A stretch of 42,618 nt of DNA from Hylemonella sp. UBA6679 (lineage in GTDB: Bacteria > Pseudomonadota > Gammaproteobacteria > Burkholderiales > Burkholderiaceae_C). Shown here in pieces: positions 7,761 through 16,432 of the stretch. Each line of letters opens with the position of its first letter. Within the stretch, counting starts at the first letter, position 1. The position numbers and the translations under genes are program-made. The notes under the pieces are model-generated. The model did no database searches. It was not told where the DNA came from and was given only the letters and a program-made list of their open reading frames with translations. The stretch spans positions 1 through 42,618 of the forward strand of contig DKJZ01000100.1 in assembly GCA_002454975.1 (NCBI GenBank). Direction: 5' to 3'.

Positions 7761-8660
7761 TTAAGTTTTGCGTGCGGGCAGCAGCACCGAGGCAATGGCC
7801 AGCACCATCAGGGCCACCGCGGCCCAGTCTTGCCAGTGCAAAATTTCACCCAGCCACAGCGCGCCGCTGAACACGCCAATGACCGGGATGAACATCACGC
7901 TCAGGGTCGAGGCCACCGGGGTGAGGTAGCGCGCCAGGTGCAGCCACAGCGTTTGTGCGCAGCCAAAAATCAGCACCGCGTTGTAGGCCACCGCGCCCCA
8001 GGTGGTGGTGCTGGGCCAGGCCCACAGGTGACGCTCAAACAAGGTGGCCAGCACGGTCATGGAGCACGCGGTCAGCAGCGTCATCCAAAACGAGATGGTC
8101 AGGGTGGGCACGGTCAGCGTGGTGCGGCGCAAAAGCTGGATGCCCAGCGCCCACGACAGGGCCGAGCCCAGCGCCATGCCCACGGCCAGCGGGTTGCCGC
8201 TCAGGTTCATGAACTCGTGCCAGAGCAACAGCGTCACGCCCACACCTGCGGCGGCCACACCGGCCCAGGCGCGGTTGGAGAGCTTGGCGCCAAACAACCA
8301 AGCACCCAGCATGGCCGAAAAAATCGGCATGCTGTAGCCCAAAATAGCCGCGCGCCCACTGCTGAGGCTTTTGACCGCCACGATCATCAGCCCATGCCAC
8401 ACCATCATGTTGAAGACGGCGATTTTGAGCAACTCGCCCCACTGCTGGCGCGGCACGCGAAACGGTGTTTTAAGCAGCCACAGGCTGGCCACCATCACCG
8501 GCATGCTCAGCCAAATGGAGACGGTGCGAAAGCTCAAGGGCGGGTAGCAGGTCACGCCGAGCTTCATCACCGGCCAGTTCAGCCCCCAAATCAGGGTGAT
8601 GGCCACCAGGGCCAGCAGTTGACGGCGCGAGAGTGTTTGCATGCCTGCATTGTCAGGCAT
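7761..8660 (-). CDS. EamA/DMT-family transporter (second of three)
   Basis: The 299-aa protein has ten predicted helices in two EamA repeats, beginning LLALVAITLIWGLNWPVMKLG. The WGLNWPVMK motif near the N-terminus is typical of the family. The start may be the ATG at 8660 or, perhaps more likely, the ATG at 8642 (MQTLSRRQ); the stretch between them holds an inverted repeat shared with the divergent pyrF promoter region. Substrate is unknown. Confidence 0.85.
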   Translation of the reverse strand: MPDNAGMQTLSRRQLLALVAITLIWGLNWPVMKLGVTCYPPLSFRTVSIWLSMPVMVASLWLLKTPFRVPRQQWGELLKIAVFNMMVWHGLMIVAVKSLSSGRAAILGYSMPIFSAMLGAWLFGAKLSNRAWAGVAAAGVGVTLLLWHEFMNLSGNPLAVGMALGSALSWALGIQLLRRTTLTVPTLTISFWMTLLTACSMTVLATLFERHLWAWPSTTTWGAVAYNAVLIFGCAQTLWLHLARYLTPVASTLSVMFIPVIGVFSGALWLGEILHWQDWAAVALMVLAIASVLLPARKT

Positions 8661-8676
8661 GAAGGTTTTTTACAAT
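8640..8676 (+). promoter_or_regulatory. Putative pyrF promoter with 8-bp inverted repeat
   Basis: An exact inverted repeat CATGCCTG (8640-8647) / CAGGCATG (8654-8661) is followed by a TACAAT -10-like box at 8671-8676. A TTGTCA -35-like box sits at 8650-8655 inside the repeat, with a 15-bp spacer. The -10 box ends only 5 bp before the pyrF ATG. Transcription start would then fall at about the start codon, implying a leaderless or near-leaderless mRNA. The repeat could be an operator for either divergent gene. This is pattern reading only. Confidence 0.4.
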
Positions 8677-8681
8677 AGGGC

Positions 8682-9518
8682 ATGAACTTCATCGACATGC
8701 TCCAGGCCGCCGAGCGGCGCAACCAGTCTCTCCTGTGCGTGGGCCTGGACCCCGACCCGGCGAAATTTCCTGCGGGCATGCAAGGCCAGCCCGAGAAGAT
8801 TTACGACTTTTGCGCCGCCATCGTCGAGGCCACTGCCGACCTGGTGATTGCCTTCAAACCGCAAATTGCTTACTTTGCCGCGCACGGTGCCGAGCGCCAG
8901 CTCGAGCAGCTCATGGCCCACATGCGCCGTGTGGCGCCCCAGGTGCCCGTCATTTTGGACGCCAAGCGCGGCGACATCGGCAGCACCGCCGAGCAGTACG
9001 CCAAAGAGGCGTTTGAGCGCTACGGGGCCGACGCGGTCACGCTGTCGCCCTATATGGGTTTTGACTCGCTCGAGCCCTATTTGAAGTACCACGACAAGGG
9101 CGCGTTTTTGCTCTGCCGCACCTCCAACCCTGGCGGCGACGACTTGCAAGCCCAGCGCCTGGGCCTGCCCGGCGAGCCTTACCTGTACGAGCATGTGGCG
9201 GGCTTGGTGCAAGGCCCCTGGAACCGCAACGGTCAACTGGGTTTGGTGGTGGGCGCGACCTACCCCAATGAAATTGAGCGCGTGCGCCGCGTGGCCCCTA
9301 CCGTGCCCTTGCTCATTCCCGGTGTGGGCGCGCAAGGTGGTGACGCTGTGGCCACCGTGCGGGCGGCCTACCAAGCGCAAGACGGCCAAACCACCGCGCC
9401 GATTGCGGTGAACTCCTCACGCGCGGTGCTCTACGCCAGCCAGGGCGAGAACTTTGCCGCGGCTGCCCGCGCCGAAGCCCTCAAAACCCGCGACCTGCTC
9501 AACGCGGCCAAGCCTTGA
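8682..9518 (+). CDS. pyrF: Orotidine 5'-phosphate decarboxylase
   Basis: The 278-aa (beta/alpha)8 enzyme converts OMP to UMP, the last step of de novo pyrimidine synthesis. The catalytic lysine region reads ILDAKRGDIGSTAEQYA, the type 2 PyrF signature found in actinobacteria and Burkholderiales; the usual E. coli form is shorter. The N-terminus SLLCVGLDPDP is also characteristic, as is LIPGVGAQGGD near the C-terminus (phosphate loop). The start at ATG 8682 gives the normal family N-terminus MNFIDMLQ although no Shine-Dalgarno is obvious. Confidence 0.95.
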   Translation: MNFIDMLQAAERRNQSLLCVGLDPDPAKFPAGMQGQPEKIYDFCAAIVEATADLVIAFKPQIAYFAAHGAERQLEQLMAHMRRVAPQVPVILDAKRGDIGSTAEQYAKEAFERYGADAVTLSPYMGFDSLEPYLKYHDKGAFLLCRTSNPGGDDLQAQRLGLPGEPYLYEHVAGLVQGPWNRNGQLGLVVGATYPNEIERVRRVAPTVPLLIPGVGAQGGDAVATVRAAYQAQDGQTTAPIAVNSSRAVLYASQGENFAAAARAEALKTRDLLNAAKP

Positions 9519-9579
9519 TGTAGCGCAGTTCCCGCAGGGCGCTGGGCCTCTAGCATGAGCGCCTACTTCGGGAGTTGCG

Positions 9580-10224
9580 ATGGACGCGAGAACACACACA
9601 GCGATTTTTTTCGCGCTGGCAGGCGCTTTGCTGCTCAGCCCCAAGACCTGGGCCGAGCCCCCACAGCGCTTGGATCGCTCAGAACGCTCTGAGCGGTCAG
9701 AGCGGGGCGAGAAAGCCGAGCAGCGCGTGCAGCGGCACAGCCCGTCTGAGCGAGCGCACCTTCAAACTGGCCAAAGCAGCCAAAGCAGCCAAAGCAGCCG
9801 TGAAGAACGTGAGGCGCGAGATCGGCCAGACGGCCGCGAGGCAGACCACAGCAGCCATGGTGGTCGCAGCGTCAGCCGTGAAGGGCCGCAAGACAGGCCT
9901 CGTTTGGCACAGGCTTATTTTCACGACGAGCACCGCGAGATCATCCGAAATTACTACGGCCAAACCTACCCTGGCGCTTACCGCTGCCCACCCGGTTTGG
10001 CCAAGAAGAACAATGGCTGTATGCCGCCTGGGCAAGCCAAGCTGTGGCGCCGCGGCCATGTGCTGCCCAGAGAGGTGATTTATTACGACATCGAACCCGA
10101 TGTGCTGGTGCGTCTGGGTCCGCCACCCTCGGGCCACCGCTTTGTGCGCGTGGCGGGCGACATTTTGCTCATCGCCATCGGCACTGGCCTGGTGATGGAT
10201 GCCATCGAAGACTTAGGCCGCTGA
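9580..10224 (+). CDS. RcnB-like exported protein with low-complexity middle
   Basis: The 214-aa protein has a signal peptide (cleavage near TWA-EP, residue 26). A Ser/Arg/Glu/Gln-rich low-complexity region follows (about residues 28-110), including RSERSERSER and three tandem QSS units. The C-terminal domain contains YRCPPGLAKKNNGCMPPGQ and finishes with HRFVRVAGDILLIAIGTGLV, a pattern seen in RcnB-like (nickel/cobalt homeostasis) periplasmic proteins. The Cys-PPG...Cys-MPPG repeat is the clearest family mark. No rcnA-type exporter is adjacent, so a role in metal homeostasis is inference. Confidence 0.75.
   Translation: MDARTHTAIFFALAGALLLSPKTWAEPPQRLDRSERSERSERGEKAEQRVQRHSPSERAHLQTGQSSQSSQSSREEREARDRPDGREADHSSHGGRSVSREGPQDRPRLAQAYFHDEHREIIRNYYGQTYPGAYRCPPGLAKKNNGCMPPGQAKLWRRGHVLPREVIYYDIEPDVLVRLGPPPSGHRFVRVAGDILLIAIGTGLVMDAIEDLGR
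9771..9797 (+). repeat. Three tandem copies of a 9-bp unit (CCAAAGCAG)
   Basis: Three exact copies of CCAAAGCAG run head to tail inside the RcnB-like gene and encode the QSS triplets. The unit length is a multiple of three, so copy-number change would alter linker length without shifting the frame. Confidence 0.9.
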
Positions 10225-10229
10225 GCGGG

Positions 10230-10258
10230 CGCTCCTGAAACAGGAGCGTCACTTTCAT
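10230..10258 (+). terminator. Probable terminator after the RcnB-like gene
   Basis: CGCTCCTG (10230-10237), loop AAA, CAGGAGCG (10241-10248) forms a perfect 8-bp hairpin directly after the stop codon. The following sequence (TCACTTTCATGTTTT) is only moderately T-rich, so intrinsic termination may be weak. Confidence 0.5.
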
Positions 10259-10288
10259 GTTTTACGTGGCCTCAGACCGGTTTTGACT

Positions 10289-10720
10289 TCACGCTTGGGC
10301 CTTGTGATCCCAGGGGTTGATCAAGCGGATGTCTGTGCCTTGAAAGTCCCGCAGATTGCGGGTGGCCAGGGCAAAGTCATGTGCCTGTGCAATAGCAGCA
10401 ATGCTGCAGTCGGCAAAACCCATGGGGTTACCCGCGCGTTTGGCTTGGGCGTGGATGTTGGCAAAGGCAGTGGCTGCCGATGCGTCAAAGCCCAACACCC
10501 GGTCGGCAAACAAGGCCAGCAGCTGCGCGCTGAGCGACTGCGCCAAGGCGCGCCGCCTTTGCCCGTCAGGCAGATTGTCGATACCTGCGAATAACTCAGC
10601 CAAGCTGATGCTGGTGATGAACAGCGAGCGCGGTGCCTGCGCATTGAGCCAGGCCAGTACCGCTGCATCGGGTCTGGGTTTGAGTGGCTCGGACACCACG
10701 TTGGTGTCAAGGATGATCAT
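10289..10720 (-). CDS. PIN-domain ribonuclease toxin (FitB/VapC family)
   Basis: The 143-aa PIN-domain protein starts MIILDTNVVSEPLKP, with the first catalytic Asp in LDTN. Further acidic residues sit in SISLAELFAGID (Glu), MGFADCSIAAIAQ (Asp) and near the end in the LATRNLRDF region. VapC/FitB toxins are Mg2+-dependent endoribonucleases held inactive by their antitoxin. The start overlaps the antitoxin stop by 4 nt (ATGA), the standard type II arrangement with the antitoxin gene first. Confidence 0.92.
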   Translation of the reverse strand: MIILDTNVVSEPLKPRPDAAVLAWLNAQAPRSLFITSISLAELFAGIDNLPDGQRRRALAQSLSAQLLALFADRVLGFDASAATAFANIHAQAKRAGNPMGFADCSIAAIAQAHDFALATRNLRDFQGTDIRLINPWDHKAQA

Positions 10721-10950
10721 TCAAAGCTGGCCGCGTCAACCGGGCGTTGGTCGCGGCTGATGGCTAGATCCAGGCCGCCCACGTCTCGACCGATGGCGGC
10801 AAGAGCGTCGCCTAAGCCTTGAACCGGCGCGACGGCTTGTTCGAGGATGAAACGAATTTCAGCCTCGGTGCTGCGGCCGTGCTGCTGGGCCCTGAGTTTG
10901 AGGCTGCGATGCGTGGCCTCGGGCAGGTTGCGGATGGTGACGGATGACAT
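10717..10950 (-). CDS. FitA-like ribbon-helix-helix antitoxin
   Basis: The 77-aa protein begins MSSVTIRNLPEATHRSLKLRA, the beta-strand and first helix of a ribbon-helix-helix (Arc/MetJ-like) DNA-binding domain, continuing HGRSTEAEIRFILEQAV. The C-terminal part (GRDVGGLDLAISRDQRPVDAASFE) should wrap the PIN toxin active site. Such antitoxins repress their own promoter; a pair of matching direct repeats lies just upstream at 10978-11007. Confidence 0.9.
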   Translation of the reverse strand: MSSVTIRNLPEATHRSLKLRAQQHGRSTEAEIRFILEQAVAPVQGLGDALAAIGRDVGGLDLAISRDQRPVDAASFE

Positions 10951-10977
10951 GGCGTCTGCCTAAAAGTGTTCAGCAAA

Positions 10978-11007
10978 TGATATCAATTGGCATATTTGAT
11001 GTCAATT
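10978..11007 (-). promoter_or_regulatory. Candidate FitA-type operator (two 11-bp direct repeats)
   Basis: TGATATCAATT (10978-10988) and TGATGTCAATT (10997-11007) match at 10 of 11 positions and are spaced 19 bp start to start, about two helical turns. They lie 28-57 bp upstream of the antitoxin start, where an autoregulatory operator is expected. Each unit holds a TGATNTCA near-palindrome. Confidence 0.5.
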
Positions 11008-11020
11008 TGATGCGCCTTGC

Positions 11021-11983
11021 CTAGGCCTTCATGCGTGCCCTTGTCCAGATGGCCACGCGGTCGCCCAGCATCACGCAGGCCAGGGCGCAGACCACCAAGG
11101 CGATGCCGGCCCATTGCAGGGGCTGGAGCTGTTCGCCCAGCAGCCACATGCCTGCGCTCAAGCCCACCACGGGTACGCCCAGGCTGAAGGGCGCGACGCG
11201 GTTGGCGGTGTGGCGCTTGAGCAAGCCCGTCCACAGCGTGTAGGCCAAGATGGTGGCTACCCAACCTAAAAACAAAACTGAGAGCCAAGAGCTCAGGGGC
11301 ACGCTGGCCCATTTGGTGGGCTCCAGCCAGCCCAGGCCTGAGGCAGGGCTTGGGTCAAACGCCCAGCTCAGCGCCACAAAGGGCAGCACAGGCACGGTGC
11401 TGCTCCACACCAGAAACGGCAGCGGCTCAAAAGCAGGTGCGGCGCCCTGCGCTTTGCGCGCCACGATGTTGGACATGGCCCACATGGCTGCGCCGCATAA
11501 ATTCAGCACAAAGCCTGCCACCGTCACCGCCACCACCTCTGGGCGAGCCACAAAATTAAGCGCAAAACAAGCCAGGCCCAGGGCCGCCAGCACCAACCCA
11601 CCGATCAAGGGCGGGTTGAGTCGCTCGCGCAGCAAAACAAAGCTGAACAGCGCGGTGAAAAACACATGGGTTTGCATCAGCACCGAGGCCAGCGAAGCCG
11701 TCATGCCAGCTTGGAGGGCCAGAAACAAAAAGCCAAACTGCCCCACGCCCTGAAACAGGCCGTAGAGCACCACCCACTTCCAAGGCATGGCCGGCGGTTT
11801 GATGAAAAACACCAAGGGCAAGGCGGCCACCAGGTAGCGCGCAGCGCCCATCTGAAAGGGCGTGAAGTCGCGCAGCGCGAACTTCATGGCCACAAAATTT
11901 GAGCCCCAAATCAGAATGACGCCCAGCGCGGCCACCATGTCGGTGGCACTCAAAACGGAGGGCGTGGCCTTGGTTTGGCTCAC
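11021..11983 (-). CDS. EamA/DMT-family transporter (third of three)
   Basis: The 320-aa protein has two EamA repeats: MVAALGVILIWGSNFVAMKFALRDF at the N-terminus and a second set of helices in the C-terminal half ending LACVMLGDRVAIW. The pattern resembles the E. coli EamA O-acetylserine/cysteine exporter subgroup, but the substrate is unproven. The start is GTG (11983-11981), overlapping the uvrA stop as GTGA, so translation is coupled to uvrA. That coupling of a transporter to a repair gene is probably incidental. Confidence 0.87.
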   Translation of the reverse strand: MSQTKATPSVLSATDMVAALGVILIWGSNFVAMKFALRDFTPFQMGAARYLVAALPLVFFIKPPAMPWKWVVLYGLFQGVGQFGFLFLALQAGMTASLASVLMQTHVFFTALFSFVLLRERLNPPLIGGLVLAALGLACFALNFVARPEVVAVTVAGFVLNLCGAAMWAMSNIVARKAQGAAPAFEPLPFLVWSSTVPVLPFVALSWAFDPSPASGLGWLEPTKWASVPLSSWLSVLFLGWVATILAYTLWTGLLKRHTANRVAPFSLGVPVVGLSAGMWLLGEQLQPLQWAGIALVVCALACVMLGDRVAIWTRARMKA

Positions 11984-14900
11984 GCGCAGGCGCCCTGCGC
12001 AAGGGCCTCGGGTGCCAAGCCCAGCAAAGGTCGCAGGTAACGCCCGGTGAAACTCGCTGGGTTGACCGCCAAGTCTTCGGGCGTGCCCACGCCCACCACG
12101 GTGCCGCCGCCGCTGCCGCCTTCAGGGCCGATGTCGATGAGCCAATCCGCGGTTTTGATCACATCGAGGTTGTGCTCAATGATCACGATCGTGTTGCCCG
12201 CATCGCGCAGCTGGTGCAGCACCTTGAGCAGCAAATCAATGTCGGCAAAGTGCAAGCCAGTGGTGGGCTCGTCCAGAATGTAGAGCGTGCGGCCGGTGTC
12301 GCGCTTGGAGAGCTCCAGCGCCAGCTTGACGCGCTGCGCCTCACCGCCTGAGAGCGTGGTGGCCGATTGGCCCAGGCGCACATAGCTCAAGCCCACATCC
12401 AAGAGGGTTTGCAACTTGCGCGCAATCGTGGGCACGGCGCTTAAAAATTGATACGCCGCCTCGACCGTGAGGTCCAAAATTTGCGCGATGTTCTTGCCCT
12501 TGTAGAGCACTTCCAGGGTTTCGCGGTTGTAGCGTTGACCCTGGCACACATCGCAGGGCACGTACACATCGGGCAGAAAGTGCATTTCCACTTTCACCAT
12601 GCCGTCGCCCTGGCAGGCTTCGCAGCGGCCACCAGCCACGTTGAAAGAAAAACGCCCTGGGCCGTAGCCGCGTTCACGTGCCATGGGCACCTCGGCCATG
12701 AGGTCGCGTATCGCGGTGAACAGGCCCGTGTACGTGGCCGGGTTGGAGCGCGGCGTGCGCCCAATGGGCGACTGGTCCACGTTGATGACCTTGTCGAAAT
12801 ACTCGATGCCTTCAACCGCTTCGCAAGGCGCGGGTTCGTCGTGCGAGCGGTAGAGCGAGCGTGCCACCGAGGCATACAGCGTGTCGTTGACCAAGGTCGA
12901 TTTGCCCGAGCCCGACACCCCAGTCACGCAGGTGAGCAAGCCCACCGGGAAATCCACCGTGACGTTGTTCAGGTTGTGGCCCGTGGCACCCACCACGCGG
13001 ATGGCTTGCAACTCGCCTTGGGTGGCGATGTGCTGTTCTTGGCGCACCGCCCAGGCCTGCGCGGCGGCGCTGGCTTTGGCCTTGAGCACCGGGGCTTTGG
13101 TTGGCACCACCGGCAGCCAGGGCGTGCGCCGCTTCGGCACCGCAATTTGCAAAGCGCCACTGAGGTATTTGCCGGTGAGCGAAGCGGGATTGGCTTTGAT
13201 GGCCTCGTAGGTGCCTTGGGCCACCACACGCCCGCCGTGCACGCCAGCGCCTGGCCCCATGTCAATCACATGGTCGGCCGCACGCATCATGTCTTCGTCG
13301 TGCTCGACCACCAGCACGCTGTTGCCGATGTCGCGCAAATGGATCAGCGTGCCAATCAGCCGGTCGTTGTCGCGCTGGTGCAGGCCAATGCTGGGCTCAT
13401 CGAGCACGTACATCACACCCGTCAAACCCGAGCCAATTTGGCTGGCCAAGCGGATGCGCTGCGCCTCGCCACCACTGAGTGTTTCTGCACTGCGGTCCAG
13501 GCTCAAATAGTTCAAGCCCACGTCGTTGAGGAACTTCAAGCGCAGGCGAATTTCGCGCACCACTTTGTCAGCAATTTCAGCCTTGGCGCCGCGCAGTTGC
13601 AGCGTGTCGAAATACGCAAAACACTCGCGCAAGGTGAGGTGGCTCACCTCAAAAATGGCACGGCTTTGCGCACCTTCGCCCAGCTTCACAAAGCGTGCTT
13701 CGCGGCGCAAGCGCGAACCCGCGCATTCAGGGCAGGCTTGGATGTTGCGCAGCCGGCCGAGGTCTTCGCGCACCAAGGCCGAGTCGGTCTCGCGGTAGCG
13801 CCGCTGCATGTTGGGGATGATGCCTTCGAACGCATGCTTTTTGCTGACCTTCTTGCCCGCGCTGCCATCGGTGATGTAGCTGAACTTGATCTCTTCTTCG
13901 CCCGAACCAAACAACAAGGTGTGCTGCACCTGGGCGGGCAAGCTCTCAAACGGCTCTTCGATGTCAAAGCCGTAATGCTTGGCCAGGCTCTCGAGCATGG
14001 TGAAGTAGTAGGCGTTGCGTCGGTCCCAGCCTTTGATGGCGCCACTGGCCAGGCTGAGCGAGGGAAACGCCACCACCCGTTGCGGGTCAAAAAACTCTTG
14101 CGCGCCGATGCCATCACACGCCGGGCAAGCACCCTGCGGCGAGTTGAACGAGAACAGCCGCGGCTCGAGCTCGCTGATGGAATAGGTGCAGCTGGGGCAA
14201 GCAAAGCGCGCGTTGAACACATGCTCTTTGTCGCCGTCCATCTCTAAGGCAATGGCGCGTGCATCGGCAATGCGCAGCGCAGCTTCAAAGCTCTCGGCCA
14301 GGCGTTGCTTCAAGCTGGCTTGGCCCTCGCCATCGGCGCGCACTTTAAGGCGGTCCACCACCACGTCGATGTTGTGTTTTTCGGTTTTCTTCAGCGCGGG
14401 CAGTTGGTCAAACTCCACCACCTCGCCGTTGATGCGAAACCGCACATAGCCTTGCGCTTGCATGCTGTTGAACAGCTCAACAAACTCGCCTTTTTTCTCG
14501 CGCGCCACCGGCGCCAGAATCATCAGGCGGGTGTCTTGCGGCAAGGCCATCACCGCGTCCACCATCTGGCTCACGGTTTGCGACTGCAACGCTTGCCCGT
14601 GCTCGGGGCACACCGGTGTGCCTGCACGCGCGTACAGCAAGCGCAGGTAATCGTGGATCTCGGTCACCGTGCCCACGGTGGAGCGTGGGTTGTGGCTGGT
14701 GGCTTTTTGCTCGATGGAAATCGCTGGCGACAGGCCTTCAATCAGGTCCACATCGGGCTTGTCCATCAGCTGCAAAAACTGCCGCGCGTAGGTGGACAAA
14801 CTCTCCACATACCGGCGCTGCCCCTCGGCGTACAGCGTGTCAAAGGCCAGGCTGGATTTGCCCGAGCCACTCAGCCCGGTGATGACCACCAGCTGGTTGC

Positions 14901-15102
14901 GCGGGATGTCGAGGTCGATGTTTTTGAGGTTGTGCGTGCGTGCCCCACGGATGCTGATGCGTTGCAACGCTGAGCCCAAGTAGGTACCCCCAGGCGCGGT
15001 GGGCGCAGCGGCTTGGGTCTCAAATTCAGACAGGGCTTGGCGGACGATCAGGTCAGGGGGTGTGGGGGTGTTCAAAGTTCGCGGCTCAACAAAACCCTCC
15101 AT
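11980..15102 (-). CDS. uvrA: Excinuclease ABC subunit A
   Basis: The 1040-aa UvrA ATPase recognises DNA damage and loads UvrB in nucleotide excision repair. Two ABC modules are visible: Walker A GLSGSGKSSLAFDT and GVSGSGKSTLVNDT, with signature motifs LSGGEAQRIRLASQIGSG and LSGGEAQRVKLALELSKR. Zinc-binding cysteine sets include CPSC...CPAC in the first half and CEAC...CDVC in the second. It is longer than the roughly 940-aa E. coli protein, partly because of a 45-residue N-terminal extension before the first conserved strand (LQRISIRGARTHNL). No CTG-N10-CAG LexA-type box was seen in the 73-bp gap to the divergent MFS gene. Confidence 0.97.
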   Translation of the reverse strand: MEGFVEPRTLNTPTPPDLIVRQALSEFETQAAAPTAPGGTYLGSALQRISIRGARTHNLKNIDLDIPRNQLVVITGLSGSGKSSLAFDTLYAEGQRRYVESLSTYARQFLQLMDKPDVDLIEGLSPAISIEQKATSHNPRSTVGTVTEIHDYLRLLYARAGTPVCPEHGQALQSQTVSQMVDAVMALPQDTRLMILAPVAREKKGEFVELFNSMQAQGYVRFRINGEVVEFDQLPALKKTEKHNIDVVVDRLKVRADGEGQASLKQRLAESFEAALRIADARAIALEMDGDKEHVFNARFACPSCTYSISELEPRLFSFNSPQGACPACDGIGAQEFFDPQRVVAFPSLSLASGAIKGWDRRNAYYFTMLESLAKHYGFDIEEPFESLPAQVQHTLLFGSGEEEIKFSYITDGSAGKKVSKKHAFEGIIPNMQRRYRETDSALVREDLGRLRNIQACPECAGSRLRREARFVKLGEGAQSRAIFEVSHLTLRECFAYFDTLQLRGAKAEIADKVVREIRLRLKFLNDVGLNYLSLDRSAETLSGGEAQRIRLASQIGSGLTGVMYVLDEPSIGLHQRDNDRLIGTLIHLRDIGNSVLVVEHDEDMMRAADHVIDMGPGAGVHGGRVVAQGTYEAIKANPASLTGKYLSGALQIAVPKRRTPWLPVVPTKAPVLKAKASAAAQAWAVRQEQHIATQGELQAIRVVGATGHNLNNVTVDFPVGLLTCVTGVSGSGKSTLVNDTLYASVARSLYRSHDEPAPCEAVEGIEYFDKVINVDQSPIGRTPRSNPATYTGLFTAIRDLMAEVPMARERGYGPGRFSFNVAGGRCEACQGDGMVKVEMHFLPDVYVPCDVCQGQRYNRETLEVLYKGKNIAQILDLTVEAAYQFLSAVPTIARKLQTLLDVGLSYVRLGQSATTLSGGEAQRVKLALELSKRDTGRTLYILDEPTTGLHFADIDLLLKVLHQLRDAGNTIVIIEHNLDVIKTADWLIDIGPEGGSGGGTVVGVGTPEDLAVNPASFTGRYLRPLLGLAPEALAQGACA

Positions 15103-15175
15103 GATAGTGAGTCAAGGGCAACTGCGCTTTGCATGGCCGACAATGGCAGCTTGTGAAGGCTTGCTGTAACTGTTC

Positions 15176-16405
15176 GTGTCTACCCCCGCCCTGACCCCAT
15201 CTGCCCCCGACGCCACTGTCCGAGATGCCACTGCGATGACGCCGCTGGAAGTGCGCGCCAGCCTCTCGCTGGCCAGCATTTTTGCCCTGCGCATGCTGGG
15301 CTTGTTTTTGGTCTTGCCGGTGTTTGCCCTCGAAGCCGCCCGTTACCCCGGGGGCGATGACCCCGCGCGCGTGGGCCTGGCCATGGGCATTTACGGCCTG
15401 ACGCAAGGCATATTACAAATCCCGTTTGGCATGGCCTCTGACCGCTATGGGCGTAAGCGCGTGATTTTGATCGGCTTGGCCGTGTTTGCCCTGGGCAGCG
15501 TGGTGGCGGCGCTGGCCAGCACCTTGGAGGTGCTGATTGCCGGGCGCGCCTTGCAGGGTGCGGGCGCGGTGTCGGCGGCGGTCACCGCCTTGCTGGCCGA
15601 CCAAACCCGCGATGTGGTGCGCACCAAGGCCATGGCGCTGGTGGGCTCGAGCATTGGTTTGATGTTTGCGCTCTCGTTGGTCTTGGCACCCTTGCTGGTG
15701 ACTTGGATGGGTTTGTCTGGCCTGTTTGCCCTGACCGCCTGCTTGACCTTGGCGGGCATGGCCGTGGTGGTGTGGTGGGTGCCTGCTGAGCCCGAGAAAA
15801 AAGACGCGGCGCGTTCGGGCTTGCTCGAGGTGCTGCGCATGCCGGCCTTGCTGCGGCTTGATGTGGGTGTGTTTGTGCTGCACGCGGTGCAGCTGGGCAT
15901 GTGGGTGGCTGTGCCCACCTTGTTGGTGCAGGCCGGCTTGCCCAGCGCGGCGCATTGGCAGGTGTATTTGCCAGCGGTGCTGCTGTCGTTTGTGGTGATG
16001 GGCACCACGCTGTTTCCGCTGGAGCGGCGTGGCTATTTGCGGGCCGTGTTTTTGGCCTCGATAGGCTTGATTTTGCTGGTGCAGCTGGGCCTTTTGTGGA
16101 TGGGTAGCACGCCCTCCTTGTGGGCTTTGGCGGCTTTGCTGCTGGTGTTTTTCTGCGGATTCAACGTGCTTGAGGCCACCCAGCCCAGCCTGGCTTCGCG
16201 CCTGGCCCCCGCCCATGTGCGCGGGGCGGCTTTGGGGGTGTACAACACCTTGCAGTCTTTGGGATTTTTTGTCGGTGGCGCAGCCGGGGGCTGGCTCCTC
16301 AAACATCAGGGGCTGGCCGGGCTGTTCTGGGTGTGCAGCGCGGCCATGGCTGCCTGGCTGCTGGTCGCGTGGCCCATGCGCACACCCGCGCTGCGCAAGC
16401 CATAA
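15176..16405 (+). CDS. MFS transporter (YajR-like)
   Basis: The 409-aa major facilitator protein has twelve predicted helices. The loop 2-3 signature reads GMASDRYGRKRVILIGL. The N-terminal FALRMLGLFLVLPVFAL and RALQGAGAVSAAVTALLAD (motif B/C region) resemble the YajR group, but the cytosolic C-terminal domain of YajR is absent. The start is GTG at 15176. It sits between divergent uvrA and ssb, a common Burkholderiales arrangement; substrate unknown. Confidence 0.87.
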   Translation: MSTPALTPSAPDATVRDATAMTPLEVRASLSLASIFALRMLGLFLVLPVFALEAARYPGGDDPARVGLAMGIYGLTQGILQIPFGMASDRYGRKRVILIGLAVFALGSVVAALASTLEVLIAGRALQGAGAVSAAVTALLADQTRDVVRTKAMALVGSSIGLMFALSLVLAPLLVTWMGLSGLFALTACLTLAGMAVVVWWVPAEPEKKDAARSGLLEVLRMPALLRLDVGVFVLHAVQLGMWVAVPTLLVQAGLPSAAHWQVYLPAVLLSFVVMGTTLFPLERRGYLRAVFLASIGLILLVQLGLLWMGSTPSLWALAALLLVFFCGFNVLEATQPSLASRLAPAHVRGAALGVYNTLQSLGFFVGGAAGGWLLKHQGLAGLFWVCSAAMAAWLLVAWPMRTPALRKP

Positions 16406-16432
16406 TGCGGGCATTCATCTGGAGAAATTGCC

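Noticed and set aside
12448..14247. A 599-codon open frame opposite uvrA
   Set aside because: Antisense to a clearly coding uvrA with both Walker A and signature motifs; no family features of its own.
15103..15175. Possible LexA (SOS) box between uvrA and the MFS gene
   Set aside because: The CTGTAACTGTTCG stretch lacks the matching CAG/ACAG half at the proper distance.
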